This document shows, piece after piece, positions 23,285-38,170 of a stretch of 64,000 bases of DNA. The position numbers and the translations under genes are program-made. Positions within the stretch are counted from its first letter, which is position 1; every line of letters begins with the position of its first letter. The notes under the pieces were generated by a model. It did not search any database. It was not told the origin of the DNA and saw only the letters and a program-made list of their open reading frames with translations. The stretch is from Ianthella basta (taxonomy: Eukaryota > Porifera > Demospongiae > Verongiida > Ianthellidae), in assembly GCA_964019415.1 (NCBI GenBank), contig OZ025885.1, forward strand, positions 5,507,444 to 5,571,443, written 5' to 3'.

Positions 23285-24013
23285 TTACCAAGGACGTGAC
23301 CTTTTCTTTGGACTTGGGGTAGAAAAGTTCTTGATATGTTCATTACAATTTATTTTATCATTCTCTATGCACTGGTGCTGTCTAGCTCCACCATACTGCT
23401 CAGCCACACACATTACCCGTATGTAAGTGCTCCGCAGACGGTTTCTTTGCAAACAGTTGATGTAGGGGTTCATATAGTCCTGATTATCCCAGTTGAATGA
23501 ATAGGTGATAACAAGCTGATCCATGCTATTGTACATCTTTCGGAATGTAGAGATAATGGCTTCAGTGCAACCTTTACATGGAGTTAATCTGGTGTAAAGG
23601 AGAACCGTAGGCTGAACACCGTATTTGTGAATCAGGTTTAGCATGCGAGGCAGTTCAGAGAGAAGCAGCGTTTCAGTGTGCTGTGATTTGTCCTCACTGA
23701 GACGAGCTACAGCATAGTTCAGGCCTACTAGGACAGTTCCTCCATGTTTTAACAGTCGCTGATCATAATGGGTGTATTCACCTTTATTATCACGAACACC
23801 CGGAGATGGCACTAAATGTATTCCTTCTCTGCCCTGATGCGTCCGTTTACCAGCTGGAAGCAGCAACAAGACAGCATATTGCGATCCATGTTTTGGAAAG
23901 TTCCAAAATGGCATAGCAAGTTCCACCACTATTTTGCGGATCTCATCATCCATGTACAGTCCTTCAGTACTTGTAGATGTTAGCACAACCACCATCAGTA
24001 TCCAAAGCCACAT
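23285..24013 (-). CDS. Secreted deaminase-like protein (copy I)
   Basis: Complete 242-residue protein from the ATG at 24013, preceded by TTATGCAG|GAGAGAATG. Twenty-six upstream in-frame codons belong to the intron and 5' UTR. Signal peptide 1-18 (MWLWILMVVVLTSTSTEG). Landmarks: YAVLLLLPAGKRT, LVPSPGVRDNKGEY, NYAVARL, H112-T-E114, LLYTRLTPCKGCT with C146 and C149, NCLQRNRLR and QCIENDKINC. The zinc site is complete. A noncoding exon is inferred from about 24330 to 24262 (donor GTAAGTGC at 24261-24256, intron 242 bp). The gene is the third of the F/G/I units. Confidence 0.87.
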   Translation of the reverse strand: MWLWILMVVVLTSTSTEGLYMDDEIRKIVVELAMPFWNFPKHGSQYAVLLLLPAGKRTHQGREGIHLVPSPGVRDNKGEYTHYDQRLLKHGGTVLVGLNYAVARLSEDKSQHTETLLLSELPRMLNLIHKYGVQPTVLLYTRLTPCKGCTEAIISTFRKMYNSMDQLVITYSFNWDNQDYMNPYINCLQRNRLRSTYIRVMCVAEQYGGARQHQCIENDKINCNEHIKNFSTPSPKKRSRPW

Positions 24014-24353
24014 TCTCTCCTGCATAATAGAACAGTGAAACATGGCAGTACAAGATGTACTTCTTAGGTTACAATAATAACTTATATACAATTCATAACA
24101 GAATGAGTAATCTATTGGAAGTTATGAGAGGTTAGCAAATTGGCAGAAACTCCACATTAGACTGTTGGTTCGGCTGATAGCAGTTTTGTTCTGTTGAGCT
24201 GCTACTACCCTTAAATTATTCAGAGATGCAACTAACTCATTGCCATTTTAACAGCACTTACTTTCTTGAAGGGTCTTGTCTTGCCAATGTGCACGTGTTT
24301 GCATAGAATCACATATATCTGCTCTGCTCTTGTAGGACCGTGGCCTGCACAGC

Positions 24354-24359
24354 TTTATA
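24354..24359 (-). promoter_or_regulatory. TATA box of copy I
   Basis: The minus strand reads GCTTATAAAGC, placing TATAAA about 25-30 bp before the inferred noncoding exon of the 23285-24013 gene. Confidence 0.5.
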
Positions 24360-24584
24360 AGCAAGAGTTGGATCAAGCCTGCATTGTTGCCTTGGCTAAA
24401 TATAGTTATTTATATGCAATACATATTTTTATGTACAGTATACTAGTCACTCTTTCCCTGTATACTATACAGAATAACATAATTGTACATGATGAATAGC
24501 CTATCTGAATAGCTATGTATGGGCCATTGTACAATTAGCAGTGCTAGGAAGTAATGTATACATGTTCATTGGGAAGTGTCATGG

Positions 24585-24779
<195 letters not shown>

Positions 24780-24976
24780 ATAAACATGTTTGTGTGCTGC
24801 AGTAGATTATTGTAGCTTCCTGTCCTTATTACATTTGTGTGAATATTGTGCATAATGTGAATATCACTGTATTTCCATTTTACATACAACCACTACCCCA
24901 GTGTTTGAACTAGTATCATGCCATATACACAGTGTATGCTGGTGTTGCAAGGAGATTCCCACCACCATGCATGCAT

Positions 24977-26512
24977 GCCGTACAAGTTGCAGAAGGGCTG
25001 ATCATTATGAGTCCAAGTGGAGTGTTTGCACCAAGTGGCAGAAGGAATAGCACAACCAGAGCAAGATGTGTTTACACACATAATAATACTGTTCAAGTGC
25101 ACATGGATAGTACAGGTGGCCATTGTAGCCACTGTACATGTATTATTTTATTATTTTTATTTTTATTGTACATACAGTCAGATTATTGGTACAGTTTCAG
25201 TATACTGATGCATTGTATATATGTATAACTTATAATATAAGGTATACACAGGTTTGTCTTTTCAGTGGTTCTTACTCACTCAGTAAGTTGGAACATCCTA
25301 GCTTGCATTGACAACGTCAATACTAATTCTTCACAGCAAAAGCCACACAATTCCCATTCACCATTCAGTCCAATAGTGTGGAAGTGCATCAGTAGTTGTG
25401 TGTGGTCCAAGCCATTCATTGGCAATTTATACTGTTTGTGCACAATCGACACTGGAGGTAATTACATATAATAGCAAGGTGTATACATGTTCTACTACTT
25501 GCTGTATTACTGCATAAATGCCATATTAATGTTATAGTGTACATTGAAATGCATTGAAAGTCAGCTCACTCAAATTGAATTATTCCTCATACCATGTCAC
25601 TGTTGTGGGTCATGCATGAAAGTGGCAACTTAATATTTTGCATGTAATTTGCAATTTAGTATTTTACTTGCGAAAGTGCATGTGTGTGGATATAATACTA
25701 GGGCATGCATTAAAATGCAACCAGCCTCGCTTGAATGTATGTAGCTAGCTATTTCAGTAAAGTACAGTCCATGAGCCAGGGCAAGTACATTTTGGGCAAT
25801 AGAACTGTAATCTGCTTTCACTGGCTGGCAGAAAGAAGAGATAGCAAGCCAGACGAAGCACTGGATGGCAGCTGGGCAATCAACACCTACATATTTGGAG
25901 TTGCGCAAGGAAGCCCGTCCGTGCTGTGCTAACACAGTGCTTGTTATCACTTCATCCGAGTGAACAGTGAAAGTGTTCCCGGCCACGCGGGACAAATGAC
26001 GTCAGCCAATATGGCGGAATCGCCAACAGGCGTGTAGCCCTCGCTGAAGCAATGGGCGACGTTAACAACAATCTGAACGCAGTGCACATCGATGAAGTGG
26101 AGTGCTGAGCAGTTTCGTGGCCGATGGTGGCCAAGTAGAGCGTTTTGTTGTCGTGAGCGCCTGCAGAGAACACCGGGCTATTGCGCAATCTAGGTGTCTC
26201 GAGTTGACTGGGACATACATACATATATACAAACGGGGGTCGATAACGCATCACGATTACTTGCCTCAACTTTCGGCTCGGCAATTATAGCCATTATGCA
26301 TAGTGCAGTTTATATGGGGAAGGATTAATTGCCACATACACTATAAACCATTGAGAAGTCTGGATTACATGCAACTAAAATTTAATACCACCAGTCCTAG
26401 TACTTTGTAACAGTTGCTTTAAATCCTGGCTCCATCCAGCAAGTGTCTTGTGTACGTGCACCTTTCAAAGAGGAACAGCCCATGTGCAATGTGCGTATAT
26501 ATATGTTACAGT
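24977..26512. repeat. Duplicated flank block, copy X
   Basis: 24977-25695 and 26288-26512 match 33370-34750 in order and orientation. The two copies differ by separate insertions: one at 25696-26287 here, the other at 33464-33868 there. No gene is recognised in the shared part. Confidence 0.8.
25696..26287. mobile_element. 592-bp insertion of unknown type
   Basis: The paralogous block reads straight through as 'ggatataatattatagcc', whereas here 592 bp interrupt it between ATAAT and ATTATAG. The insert is richer in GC than its surroundings and has no coding domain that I recognise. Target duplication and inverted ends are not clear, so it could also be a deletion in the other copy. Confidence 0.5.
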
Positions 26513-26926
26513 GTAAATTTAGGGCTTGCCGAAGGCGGGGGCATTGCAGCTATAGCTAGTAGCTATACAATAAACAGCACTAATGTCCCTCATTACTTAA
26601 TACCTCAAGAATTCTTTAGAATTTCTGCAACTCAATTGCTGACTCAAATTAGATATAGATGTATGCGTAGCAAAACAACTACTATAGAGAGTGTGCATGC
26701 TCTTAGATGGAATATACTAATATTATTCCCCCCAAGTACATTGGTGAAAAGTGATGATAGTATTACATACAGTATATTACTGTTGCAAACATAATGCACA
26801 TAGTTTTTTGCAATTAATATAATAATACAGTTGACTGGCGCAAGCTACTGTGAGGAATTCTTGTATTAGCATGCTGCATGTACAATCAAGCCCCAAGTTG
26901 TATAGCCTTCCTTCGCAATGATATTG

Positions 26927-27559
26927 CTATGGGATTTGAAGAACCCTTACTCCACCTTTCTCAAGGAGCTGTCTGTTAGCTTCATTTTTAGGAATGCTCA
27001 TATATCCAGGAGTGTCGGTGTCCTCTGCATAGGTTACTGCAAAATCTACCATCTGTGGGTTCTGTACCCATTCCCCGACACCATAAAGTATTCCTGCAAT
27101 CTCATGTGTGCAACTTGGGCATGGAGTGAAATGGGTATGTATAAGCACCATTCTAGGTGGGTAGTCATAATGCATAATATAGTTGTTCCAGAGGAATTTT
27201 AGTTTGTGGAGGAGTTGATATTCAGCATGTCCGTTAAACTTCCTTCGTCTATTTGGTTTGGCAACTAAATAGTTCTCAGCTAAATCAATATTCGGCTGAA
27301 CATACACTGCTGGCTGTCTTATAATATTATCTCCCACACGTGGATCTGGGTGTAACATGTTCACAACATCTGTATTTCCATTCTCAAAGTCAGTAGGAGA
27401 TATGAAGACCATGACTGCAAACTGAGCAGCACCTTGGTTGGGAAAATCCTGGAAGGCGTTCTCTAATTGTCGTCCAATGTTTTTGATCTCATCATCTGTG
27501 TAGGCTGCATCATTGGTGGTAGCTGCCGTTAAGGCAACGAGGATCAAGACCTTTATCAT
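26927..27559 (-). CDS. Secreted deaminase-like protein (copy J), tail-less type
   Basis: Complete 210-residue protein from the ATG at 27559. Signal peptide 1-19 (MIKVLILVALTAATTNDAA). Landmarks: FAVMVFISP, VNMLHPDP, NYLVAKP, H111-A-E113, LIHTHFTPCPSCT with C147 and C150. It ends at VRVLQIP without the QCxEDDxxPC tail. It is the closest relative of copies A and B (shared LxPDP and NYLVS/AK features) and shows that this branch once had the normal His. An acceptor TTATTGTAG lies 14 bp before the ATG, a donor GTAAGT at 27738-27733, and the intron is 167 bp. Confidence 0.85.
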   Translation of the reverse strand: MIKVLILVALTAATTNDAAYTDDEIKNIGRQLENAFQDFPNQGAAQFAVMVFISPTDFENGNTDVVNMLHPDPRVGDNIIRQPAVYVQPNIDLAENYLVAKPNRRRKFNGHAEYQLLHKLKFLWNNYIMHYDYPPRMVLIHTHFTPCPSCTHEIAGILYGVGEWVQNPQMVDFAVTYAEDTDTPGYMSIPKNEANRQLLEKGGVRVLQIP

Positions 27560-27857
27560 CCTTCTCTGTCTCTACAATAAGTGTTGCAAATGTGAAAATA
27601 ACAAACTTAAGTATTATTTTGTTCATATATACACCTCAGCCACTACGTTACTGTAAAAATACATTGGTCTGCAGCTGTAAGGTTTAATCTAGTTTACTGA
27701 TGCCATTTCATAGTATTTACAACTGGTTTGCAACTTACATTTCCGAAGGTTCATCAATGGTTGCAGAGTATAGCCGTGTTCTCCCTACAGGAGTAGCAGA
27801 CTAGTGACCGAATGCCATGCACTTGTATAAGACTGATTCACCTGCGGTGTGGAAATG

Positions 27858-27865
27858 TTTAAATA
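27858..27865 (-). promoter_or_regulatory. TATA-like box of copy J
   Basis: TATTTAAA on the minus strand, upstream of the inferred noncoding exon that ends at 27739. Same octamer as at 9900-9907. Confidence 0.45.
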
Positions 27866-29240
27866 CCTTTGTCCTTTCCTAGAACATTGGAAAGCGTGAA
27901 TCATCTTGAAAACCAAAGTTGCTAGCCTTGCTTTGAGGCAAGCTTAAGCATGTGTAGCCTATGCCTAGCTTTGGATCGAGGCATATAATATAGTATAGAT
28001 AAATTATGTGTTATTATACATGCAGTCTTCCTAGTTAGACTTACTAACATGTTCTTGCCAATATGTTGAAATGTCATTTGCTGTATATGCCACCTAGCCG
28101 AAATTATTATAAAACCAGTCTAAGATGGTCACTGAGTTAGGCAGCCACCTCTCTAGACCAGCCAGCCTCCCTGGCCCCAAATGGCACGCTAAAGCATTGC
28201 TAGGTATAGCTATGTAGAGCAGTCACCTCTCTATATACAGGACAGTTATAGAACTGGTCCACAGACGGTTGTCTTACACAGGTTTCATTGTATTAAATTA
28301 TAGTTATGCTTGTATCTTGGCATATATAGGTATAGGGTGTACAGGCATCATGCAATCAGCCACACCATCACCACCCCCACCCCATCCCCACTTTGACTGC
28401 CTTCAGTTTGCTAAGACTGTGTCAAGACCATGTAAACATGTTGCAGTACAGTAACTATTATGCACGCATAATTATATAGCTACATATCCTACAAATTGTC
28501 CCTTCAGAACAATTCACAACAGCAGGAAAATGCCTTATCTGTACTCTTGAAGTAAATATGAACAGTAGATTTGCAGAAGGGTGCATGTGTGTAACAGTAT
28601 TCACCTAGATCAATGAGCTCAAGTGTAGCTTGTGAATGTGGCCCAGGAGCAGCTGTACTACATCTATACATGTACATTAAGTATATCTGTTGGCAATACA
28701 TTCTCCCATAAGCTATACCAGTGCAATGTACCAGCCAGTGAAACTGCACCACTGAGAAATGTACACTTCTTGATCAATGCACATTTTACCTGTTAATTGA
28801 AGAAGCTTGTCCAGCTAGGTTTCATCCGGCCTGAGAGAACTACCAGTTTTACCTGTTAATGTGTTGGTTACTCCATGAGAAGGTACTTGCCTGTACAGCT
28901 TTAAGTTTGAAACATAAAGTGCAGCATCATACTACCACAAAATTTATATGTGTAACAGTGGTTCATGAAATGGCCCATAGCTATAGCTAACCTCCATGGA
29001 TGATGTCACCTTACATGTGCACTCCATGTATCTATGCATATGTATATGTTACGTATGTTATATATGTATTCATGAATGTATTTATGCATGATGTGTTTGT
29101 GAGTGAAAGGGTATAAATATGTGAGTGTGTGTACACGTGTGCAGCACATTGAAGATGTGTCATTATATAGCTGTTTACAGTGGGCACTGCAGAACATCCT
29201 GCTTACCAGCTAGCTACGTATTTGTTACCTGAATGCTATT
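27866..29240. other. Intergenic with a foldback repeat, no gene supported
   Basis: Bases 28107-28294 form a foldback element related to 19120-19308. A minus-strand frame at 28504-28752 has no recognisable domain. The remainder is AT-rich with no clear features. Confidence 0.45.
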
Positions 29241-29804
29241 TGTATGTGCACACAGAAAGACTTTCCATTCATTATTCAGTCTGTCAGAGTAACCAAACAC
29301 TTTGAATACTGGCATTGTGTATTCAGTCGGCCAATGTAGGAATTGTTTAGCTAGTCGGTACAATGCATGAGCAGAGGTCTATACAGAGGATTGCATAATG
29401 GGTGTTCTTGGTACGTCACTGGACTCTAGTATTCACAGAGCTATACCAAGCCTCCATGGACTTGTGTACATGTCTTACTTCTACAGCTAAAACTTCAAGC
29501 TCTTGCTCCTATATTGGGAATCCTCAAGCCTCAGTGAAGCAGCCCTGTGCTATATTCTGTATACTACAATCCCAGGGTTTTTAATACTCATACTGTAGAA
29601 TTGTATTGCTACAAGAATTGATGCCCCTTCCACTATGACAAAATGTCCACTATTCCCACATGTAGGCATATCCATCTCCCTCTGCACTGTATAGAGTTAT
29701 ATGATGAATAGCTAGCTATAGGTGAAATATACATATACGCATGGGGCAACAGCATAGCTATGAATATTATTATAGCTAATTCTAGCCATAACACGTGTAG
29801 AAAC

Positions 29805-32188
<2,384 letters not shown>

Positions 32189-32269
32189 GCCCCTACCCAT
32201 ACATGTGTATGTGTGCAAAATTTGATAGTTGCTCAAAAGTAGGTGTTTGTAGCTGTTAATAGCTGGAAA

Positions 32270-32770
32270 TTTTGTTGCTGTTGGAACACTCTGGTAGTAT
32301 TCAACACATGAATGCTCATTTGTATGCATAATGAAACACTCCATTCACTATTCAGCCTGTTCGAGTAGCCAAACTCTATGAATGCAGCATTGTGTATTCA
32401 GTCACTCAGTGTAGGAGTTGTTTAGCTAGTGCTTACAATGCATAAGCGGAAATCTATTCAGAGGATTGTATAGTGGGTTTTCTTAGAACATCATTGGTTT
32501 GTTGCACTCAAAGAGCTACAAAGCCTCACTCTCTACTTGGGCTTGACTCTCACTCCTCCAACAAAAATCTTGGGTTCTCACTCCAGATCTGGGATTGGGA
32601 ATCCTTGAGCCTCAATGAAGCAGTTATATACAGCAATTACTATAATTATACAGCAACACCAATCCCAGGATTGTAAATTCTCATGCTATATTATTATAGG
32701 ATTGTAGTGCTGCAAGATCCCACTATCACTGTGACATGTCCTCTACTCCCATACGTAGGCATACTTGTTC
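32270..32770. repeat. Copy of the adenylate kinase upstream flank
   Basis: Matches 29220-29700 and 54540-54950, which lie just upstream of the two adenylate kinase copies. Its position after the truncated pseudogene suggests a remnant of a further copy of the same block. Confidence 0.65.
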
Positions 32771-33369
32771 CTACTCTGCATTTGCACAGCATACGTTAAC
32801 AAATAGGTGGTGCATATGTATGGTTCTCAATGTCTCTTTTCAAAAATTGTTATTCCCTCAGACAGCAGCATGTTTCTGGCGCAAATGTTACCACAGACAG
32901 TCAATATAATTATGGTGAGATGCTAGCTACCATATCTCGCCCCTGCATGGAGATCGAACTCTTCGCCTTAATTGGCAGCTATGCATTCAACTCAAGTAGC
33001 TAGCTAGCTTCGTAGCTGCCTGTAGCTGCCCAACTGTTAACATGGCCCTCTGTGGTCACAGGTCAATTATTGTACAACAAACAAAATGCTGTAACTTATA
33101 AAGTTTTGCCTGCATGGAGCACTAACATTCAGTTGGGAGGTGGCTTGCATGTGCTAACTGTTTCAAGTTGAATGACACAGGGACAACCATGAAGAATGCA
33201 TTCTATATACAATCAGCTGCAGCTTTCATCTGTGCCCTTTTTATGTGCATGTGTGGTTGTGTATTTGTGAATAGTGTGGAGTGTGTGTGTGTGCACAAAC
33301 ATGTTTGTATGCTCCTGCAGATTCCTGTACACTCCCATAACTTGACTGTTGTATACAATGCACAGCACA

Positions 33370-34750
33370 TGCAAGTTGCAGAAGGGCTGAACATTATGAG
33401 TGCAAGTGGAGTGTTTGCACCAAGTGGCAGAAGGGATAGCACAACCAGAGCAGGATGTGTTTATCCTACTATAATTCACGGGATCTAGAATTTTTATGTA
33501 TGTTTGTTCAGCCATAAAATCTGTGCCTTCCCGGGAATCAGCTTGAGACGCTCCGTGCCAGTTGAGGGACTCAGGGGCCATGTTCTTAGCGGGTGCCGTT
33601 CACCTAGCTGTGTTGCGGCCGAAGAGCGAGACGTCCTTCGTCAATTCTCCGCGGGTCGACACGCCATTTTTGACATTATCGATGGGCCCTTCCACACCTG
33701 GTCATTGGCGTGCTTGATACGAGGCATGCCAGTTAAGGGATTGGGGGGACATGAGCTTAGAGGGGTGCAGTTCACCTAGCTGCCCTGCCCAGAATGTGAC
33801 ATCACATCCAGCCGACGTGGGCTGAGCGCGCGGAGAGACCCGCCCGAAGGGCGGGTATGTCCGCTAGTATACATAATAATACCGTTCAAGTGCACATGGA
33901 TAGTACAGGTGGCCATATTAGCCACTGTACATGTATTATTTTTATTATATTTATTTATATTGTATGTACAGTCATATTATTGGTACAGTTTCAGTATACT
34001 GATGCATTGTATAATTATGTGCATGCATAACTTATAATATAAGGTACACATAGGTTTGTCGACGTCTTTTCAGTGGTCTTTACTCACTCAGTAAGTCGGA
34101 ACATCCTTCCATTGACAATGTTAATGCTAATTTTTTCACAGAAACAGCCACACAATTCCCATTCACCATTCAGTCCAACAGTGTGGACATGCATCAGTAG
34201 TTGTGTGTACTCCAAGCCATTCAGTGGCAATTTATACTGTTTGTACACAATCCACACTGAAGGTAATTATATAAATAGCAAAGTGTATGCATGTTCTACT
34301 ACTGGCTGTATTACTGGATAAATGCCATATTAATGTCATAGTGTACATTGAAATGCATTGAAAGTCAGCTCACTCAAATCAAATCATGTACATTCGTCTA
34401 CGTATCTAGTGCATGCTGTTCCTCGTACCATGTAACTGTTGTGAGTCATGCATGAAAGTGGCAATTTAACATTTTGCATGTAATTATTTGCAATTTAATA
34501 TTTTAATTGCGAATATGCATGTGTGTGGATATAATATTATAGCCATTATGCATAGTGCAGTTCATATGGGAAAGAATTAATTGCCACATACACTATAAAC
34601 CATAGAGAAGTCTGGATTACATGCAACTAAATACCACTAATCCTAGTACTTTGTTGCTTTACATCCTGGCTCCATCCTGCAAGTGACTTGTGTACGTGCA
34701 CCTTTCAAAGAGGAACAGTCCACGTGCAATGTGCATATGTTACAGTGTAC
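33370..34750. repeat. Duplicated flank block, copy Y
   Basis: Matches 24977-25695 and 26288-26512 in order, apart from the insertion at 33464-33868 and absence of the 592-bp insert. Confidence 0.8.
33464..33868. mobile_element. 405-bp GC-rich insertion with internal duplication
   Basis: The paralogous site at about 25075 is uninterrupted. The insert is GC-rich, contains two imperfect copies of a 171-bp segment (starting 33557 and 33728, each with GTTCACCTAGCTG), and ends CCCGCCCGAAGGGCGGG then GCTAGT. The same 3' end occurs on the elements at 36926-37126 and 38001-38170, suggesting a SINE-like or other non-autonomous family. Confidence 0.6.
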
Positions 34751-35541
34751 TGCAGAAGTCAAAGCTTATACATACAGCAATGAATGACGTTAAAACACAT
34801 GAATAGTAGTGGGAAAAGAATATCTTTATAGAGCTAGGACATACAAGCTGTGTATTCTGAGTATAGATATGCACCCAGAAAGACCACCAGCACAAGTTGT
34901 AGTTGTCTCGTCTAATGACTATGGGAAATTCAAGTAAATTCCGAACTAAAATTGTAATACACGAAGCTAGTCTGATGTATATAGCCATTCCACTTTGAGT
35001 GCATTGAATACAATACAATATGTTCTATGGACATGTATGAATGAAGAAATATTGTAAATGCTTTAGTTATCCCCACAGATATACGATTCTACATCAAGGT
35101 CTTCATTCTTCTATGTTCAGGGTACTAACCATCCTTCACATCCATCAGTGCCCCATATTGACATTGATGATCATGAGCCCTAAAACAGCTGTCTGCAGCT
35201 GGCTCTTCCATCTTGGATAGATGACTAAGAGGGAAGGTGATCACAACGGCCGGGGCTCTATCCCCCAGCCTCCCTAATACACCAATGTTGGTGTAGCAGG
35301 CTGGTTGTGCATAATTTCCGATGAATGGGAAATTTTCCTCTCTTCAACAGTAAGTTAATGCTTAATTAACTGGTACACACTGTAGAAGGAGCAGTTTTCA
35401 AACTGAAAGGCATGGCACAATCTTTTCTAATACATATCTACAATACGTAATCAGTTGCATACCAATATTCAATGTGAATGCAATGTTAATGGTTCAGTGA
35501 AGTACGTATACACATGTTCCTGAGGTACTTTAGCTGCTTAG
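34751..35541. other. Intergenic, no gene seen
   Basis: Part of it (34822-34925) is repeated at 37130-37260. A GC-richer patch at 35150-35340 has no recognised content. Confidence 0.4.
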
Positions 35542-35925
35542 CTACACCCTTGGACTAGCTGTAGTGTAGCGCTGGTCGTGCTGTTCACACGCTACATAAT
35601 AATCATCCTCAATGCACTGATACTGTACATGACCAACACCTACAGCATACTGCTCCTTCAGTAATGTAGTGCTTATTATAAGTAGTATAATAATCCATTG
35701 CCGTCTGAATTCAGAGTCCCTGGAATTGGTAGAAGCTGTATTATATAACCTTTACTTGGAAGTAGCCTTAGAACACCATACTGAGTATGGCTTTTGGTCC
35801 AAAATAGCATTGCATGATGCACCACAATACCTTGTGTATCTTGGATTGTGTACCATCTTTCAGTGGCAGTAAGCACAGCCAACAGAGCACCAACAACAAC
35901 ACATACACACTGTAATCCAGATCTC
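35542..35925 (-). pseudogene. Deaminase copy with the catalytic core deleted
   Basis: The 5' part resembles the gene at 38578-39255 (WYTIQDTQGIVVHHAM, HTQYGVLRLLPSKG, IPGTLNSDGNG). It passes at about 35675 directly into the 3' part, LKEQYAVGVGHVQYQCIEDD and CEQHDQRYTTASP, which resembles copies F and G. All sequence for HxE and TPCxxC is missing. The original ATG and adjoining acceptor are also altered. The deletion joins near the words 'acattac' and 'ggagcagta'. Confidence 0.8.
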
Positions 35926-36584
35926 TGTATATGCACAGATGGCAGCATTAATCATCTTTCAAATTTGAAGCATTTAGGAATACACTGCATATATATATAT
36001 GTAGTACATAGCTAGAGTCAGCCACCAACACTTTAAAACCACTATTATACGTTAATATGTACAGTACGTGTTACTGTTCATTTCATTATACACAATACAG
36101 TGCATGCTCAAGTATAATAATTATTCCTTATTGTACACCTGTTTGTGTTGAAGGTAGTACGGTTTAGAGGCTATGTCTGTTGTAATTGCCAGTCATCTTC
36201 GCCTAGATCCCAGCAATCTTAAATATTAAATATTATCTTAAGATGGTGACAAGAGTGACGCCCTGCCAAGTGTACCATCAGAATTCTACACATCAATGTC
36301 TCTACCTATCTCAAGTATAAGCTACCATTAGGCATACATGTGTTGTTGCTGTACACATATATAAGTACAGCATGCATGCAGTGTGAGCATGCACCCATAG
36401 CATGAATGCTTTCATTATAAAAGGAACTATTTATTCGAGAATAATTTTCTGGAAACTGACATGTTTGTGTTCATAGACCCTTGGCCTTCATGTTTCAGCC
36501 CATTGTTTGATATATACCAACAGCCCTTCTATGCTATATATGTACGTAATATATATCAAGTTCTTAAAGGGAACAAAATACAAA

Positions 36585-36865
36585 TTCCGCACACAGTCCT
36601 AAAACCACACTTAGTTGTTCTAAAATGGTATATTTTATTTCACACACTATGCATACTACCTAAATGAATACCTTACAATGAGACACATAAACTTTGATGA
36701 TGATGTACATGTATTTCTGAGTTCCATAATGAATTAATTAAGATGAGGCATGACATTGCACCGCTAGAATCAGCCATGATTTGGAACGCACTGTGGTGTG
36801 TTATCGTTGTAGTACATTGATTTGCTTTGATATATCCATTTTCATGTTTCGTTGTGCACGAACTC
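36585..36865 (-). pseudogene. 3'-terminal deaminase relic
   Basis: Matches the end and 3' flank of the gene at 49389-50054 (49180-49460), including the region encoding QCTTNDNTPQC. A 1-bp deletion shifts the frame, and similarity ends at about 36865, next to SINE-like sequence. Confidence 0.7.
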
Positions 36866-36925
36866 CTCCTTCAATTTTTCACCTATCTTCGCCAAATGTG
36901 GAAGAGTATATCACGGCAATACGGG

Positions 36926-37126
36926 GGGTGACCTAAGGTGGTTAGCGCCTTCGACGCTGGACTCCTTTGGACGAAATGGATTAACATAAGTAAATTCTGT
37001 ACGTACGGAGTTTACGGAGCGAGTCTACGGAATGCTTCCAATTAAATGGACGCTTCTGATTGGCTAATGGCTCTAATTTCAAACAATATGCTGGGAACCC
37101 ACCCGAAGGGCGAGCATTCAGCTAGT
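36926..37126 (+). mobile_element. SINE-like element
   Basis: Begins with a tRNA-like stretch (GTGACCTAAGGTGGTTAGCG), contains GACGAAATGGATTAACATAA, and ends ACCCGAAGGGCGAGCATTCA then GCTAGT. A 5'-shorter inverted copy lies at 38001-38170. Shared 3' end with variable 5' end is typical of retroposed SINEs, but the tRNA likeness is only suggestive. Confidence 0.5.
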
Positions 37127-38000
37127 TTTTATAAAGGACATATAAGCTGTGCAGTATGTGCATTCTGAGTATAAATATATACACACAGAAAGACCACCAG
37201 CACAAGTTGCAGGGTACGTGTAGTTATATGGTCTAATGGCTATGGGACACAGTATGACCTACAGACATATGTGGGTGCAGAAACTATTAATAATAATGCT
37301 TTAGTTAGGAATATAATCATACAGCAAGATCTTCTTTATAATAATATTATTATATTTATGTGAATTATAAGGTGAACTTATGACTATACCAAAATTGGTG
37401 CAGTATACATAGACATTGCTCTTTAGTCAGAGCATCCTCCAACTCTTAGCATGGTTCAAAGATTCACTACATTAAATTGGCTCATGAACTCTAGGTGGAC
37501 ATGTATACAAATGCTCTGTTGATATTTCCTGCATGTAGTGGCCAATGGTCTCTCAATTAGAATATCCACATATTAAACATTAATGTTGTATGGCAATACT
37601 TAATTCCCATTGTTACTCAGTCCACCGGGTCATAAGGTGATGTGTACTCATTGGTATTCAGTTGGTATTTAGTTGCTCTGTGGTTTTGATGGATATAAAT
37701 AATTAATGATTATAGTTATTGATTTTCAGGGAATAGATGAAAGCATTTGCTTGGAATGCATTCCGAGCAAGCAAATCGTGCAGTTCAACTTGAGGAGCAA
37801 TGGTCACCAAACAAGAGGCAGGTTGGAAACTATCAATGGTAATGAATATCATTATAAATACCGTTGTACTGTATGCACACATGTGGAAAACATGATGCAT
37901 GGCTAACAGCAAACCATGGGTGCAGAAATTATGTCAGGTCCAATCACCACTTGCAGCAGCTAATAATACATCCAAGCTTTTGAATGAGTGGATTCTTATA

Positions 38001-38170
38001 ACTAGCTGAATGCCCGCCCTTCGGGTGGGTTCCCAGCATATCGTTTGAAAGTTGAGCGTTTAACCAATCAGAAATGCCCATTTAATTGGGAGCATTCCGT
38101 AGACTCGTTCCGTAAAACTCCGTGCGCATAGAACTTATTTATGTTAATCCATTTCGTCTAAAGGAATCTG
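38001..38170 (-). mobile_element. SINE-like element, 5'-truncated
   Basis: Reverse complement of the 3' part of 36926-37126, sharing the ACCCGAAGGGCGGGCATTCA end. The two form an inverted pair about 0.9 kb apart. Confidence 0.5.

Noticed and set aside
25017..25090. Conserved frame QVAEGL.IMS.SGVFAPSGRR shared with 33370-33460
   Set aside because: The two copies differ mostly by amino-acid-changing substitutions over a short stretch, as expected of noncoding duplicated DNA.
28504..28752. 82-codon minus-strand frame with a donor-like GTGAATAC
   Set aside because: No acceptor or partner exon was found and the composition is not distinctive.
36926..36990. Possible functional tRNA gene
   Set aside because: Only the D-arm and anticodon-arm-like part is suggestive; no complete cloverleaf can be drawn, and the sequence is part of a repeated element.
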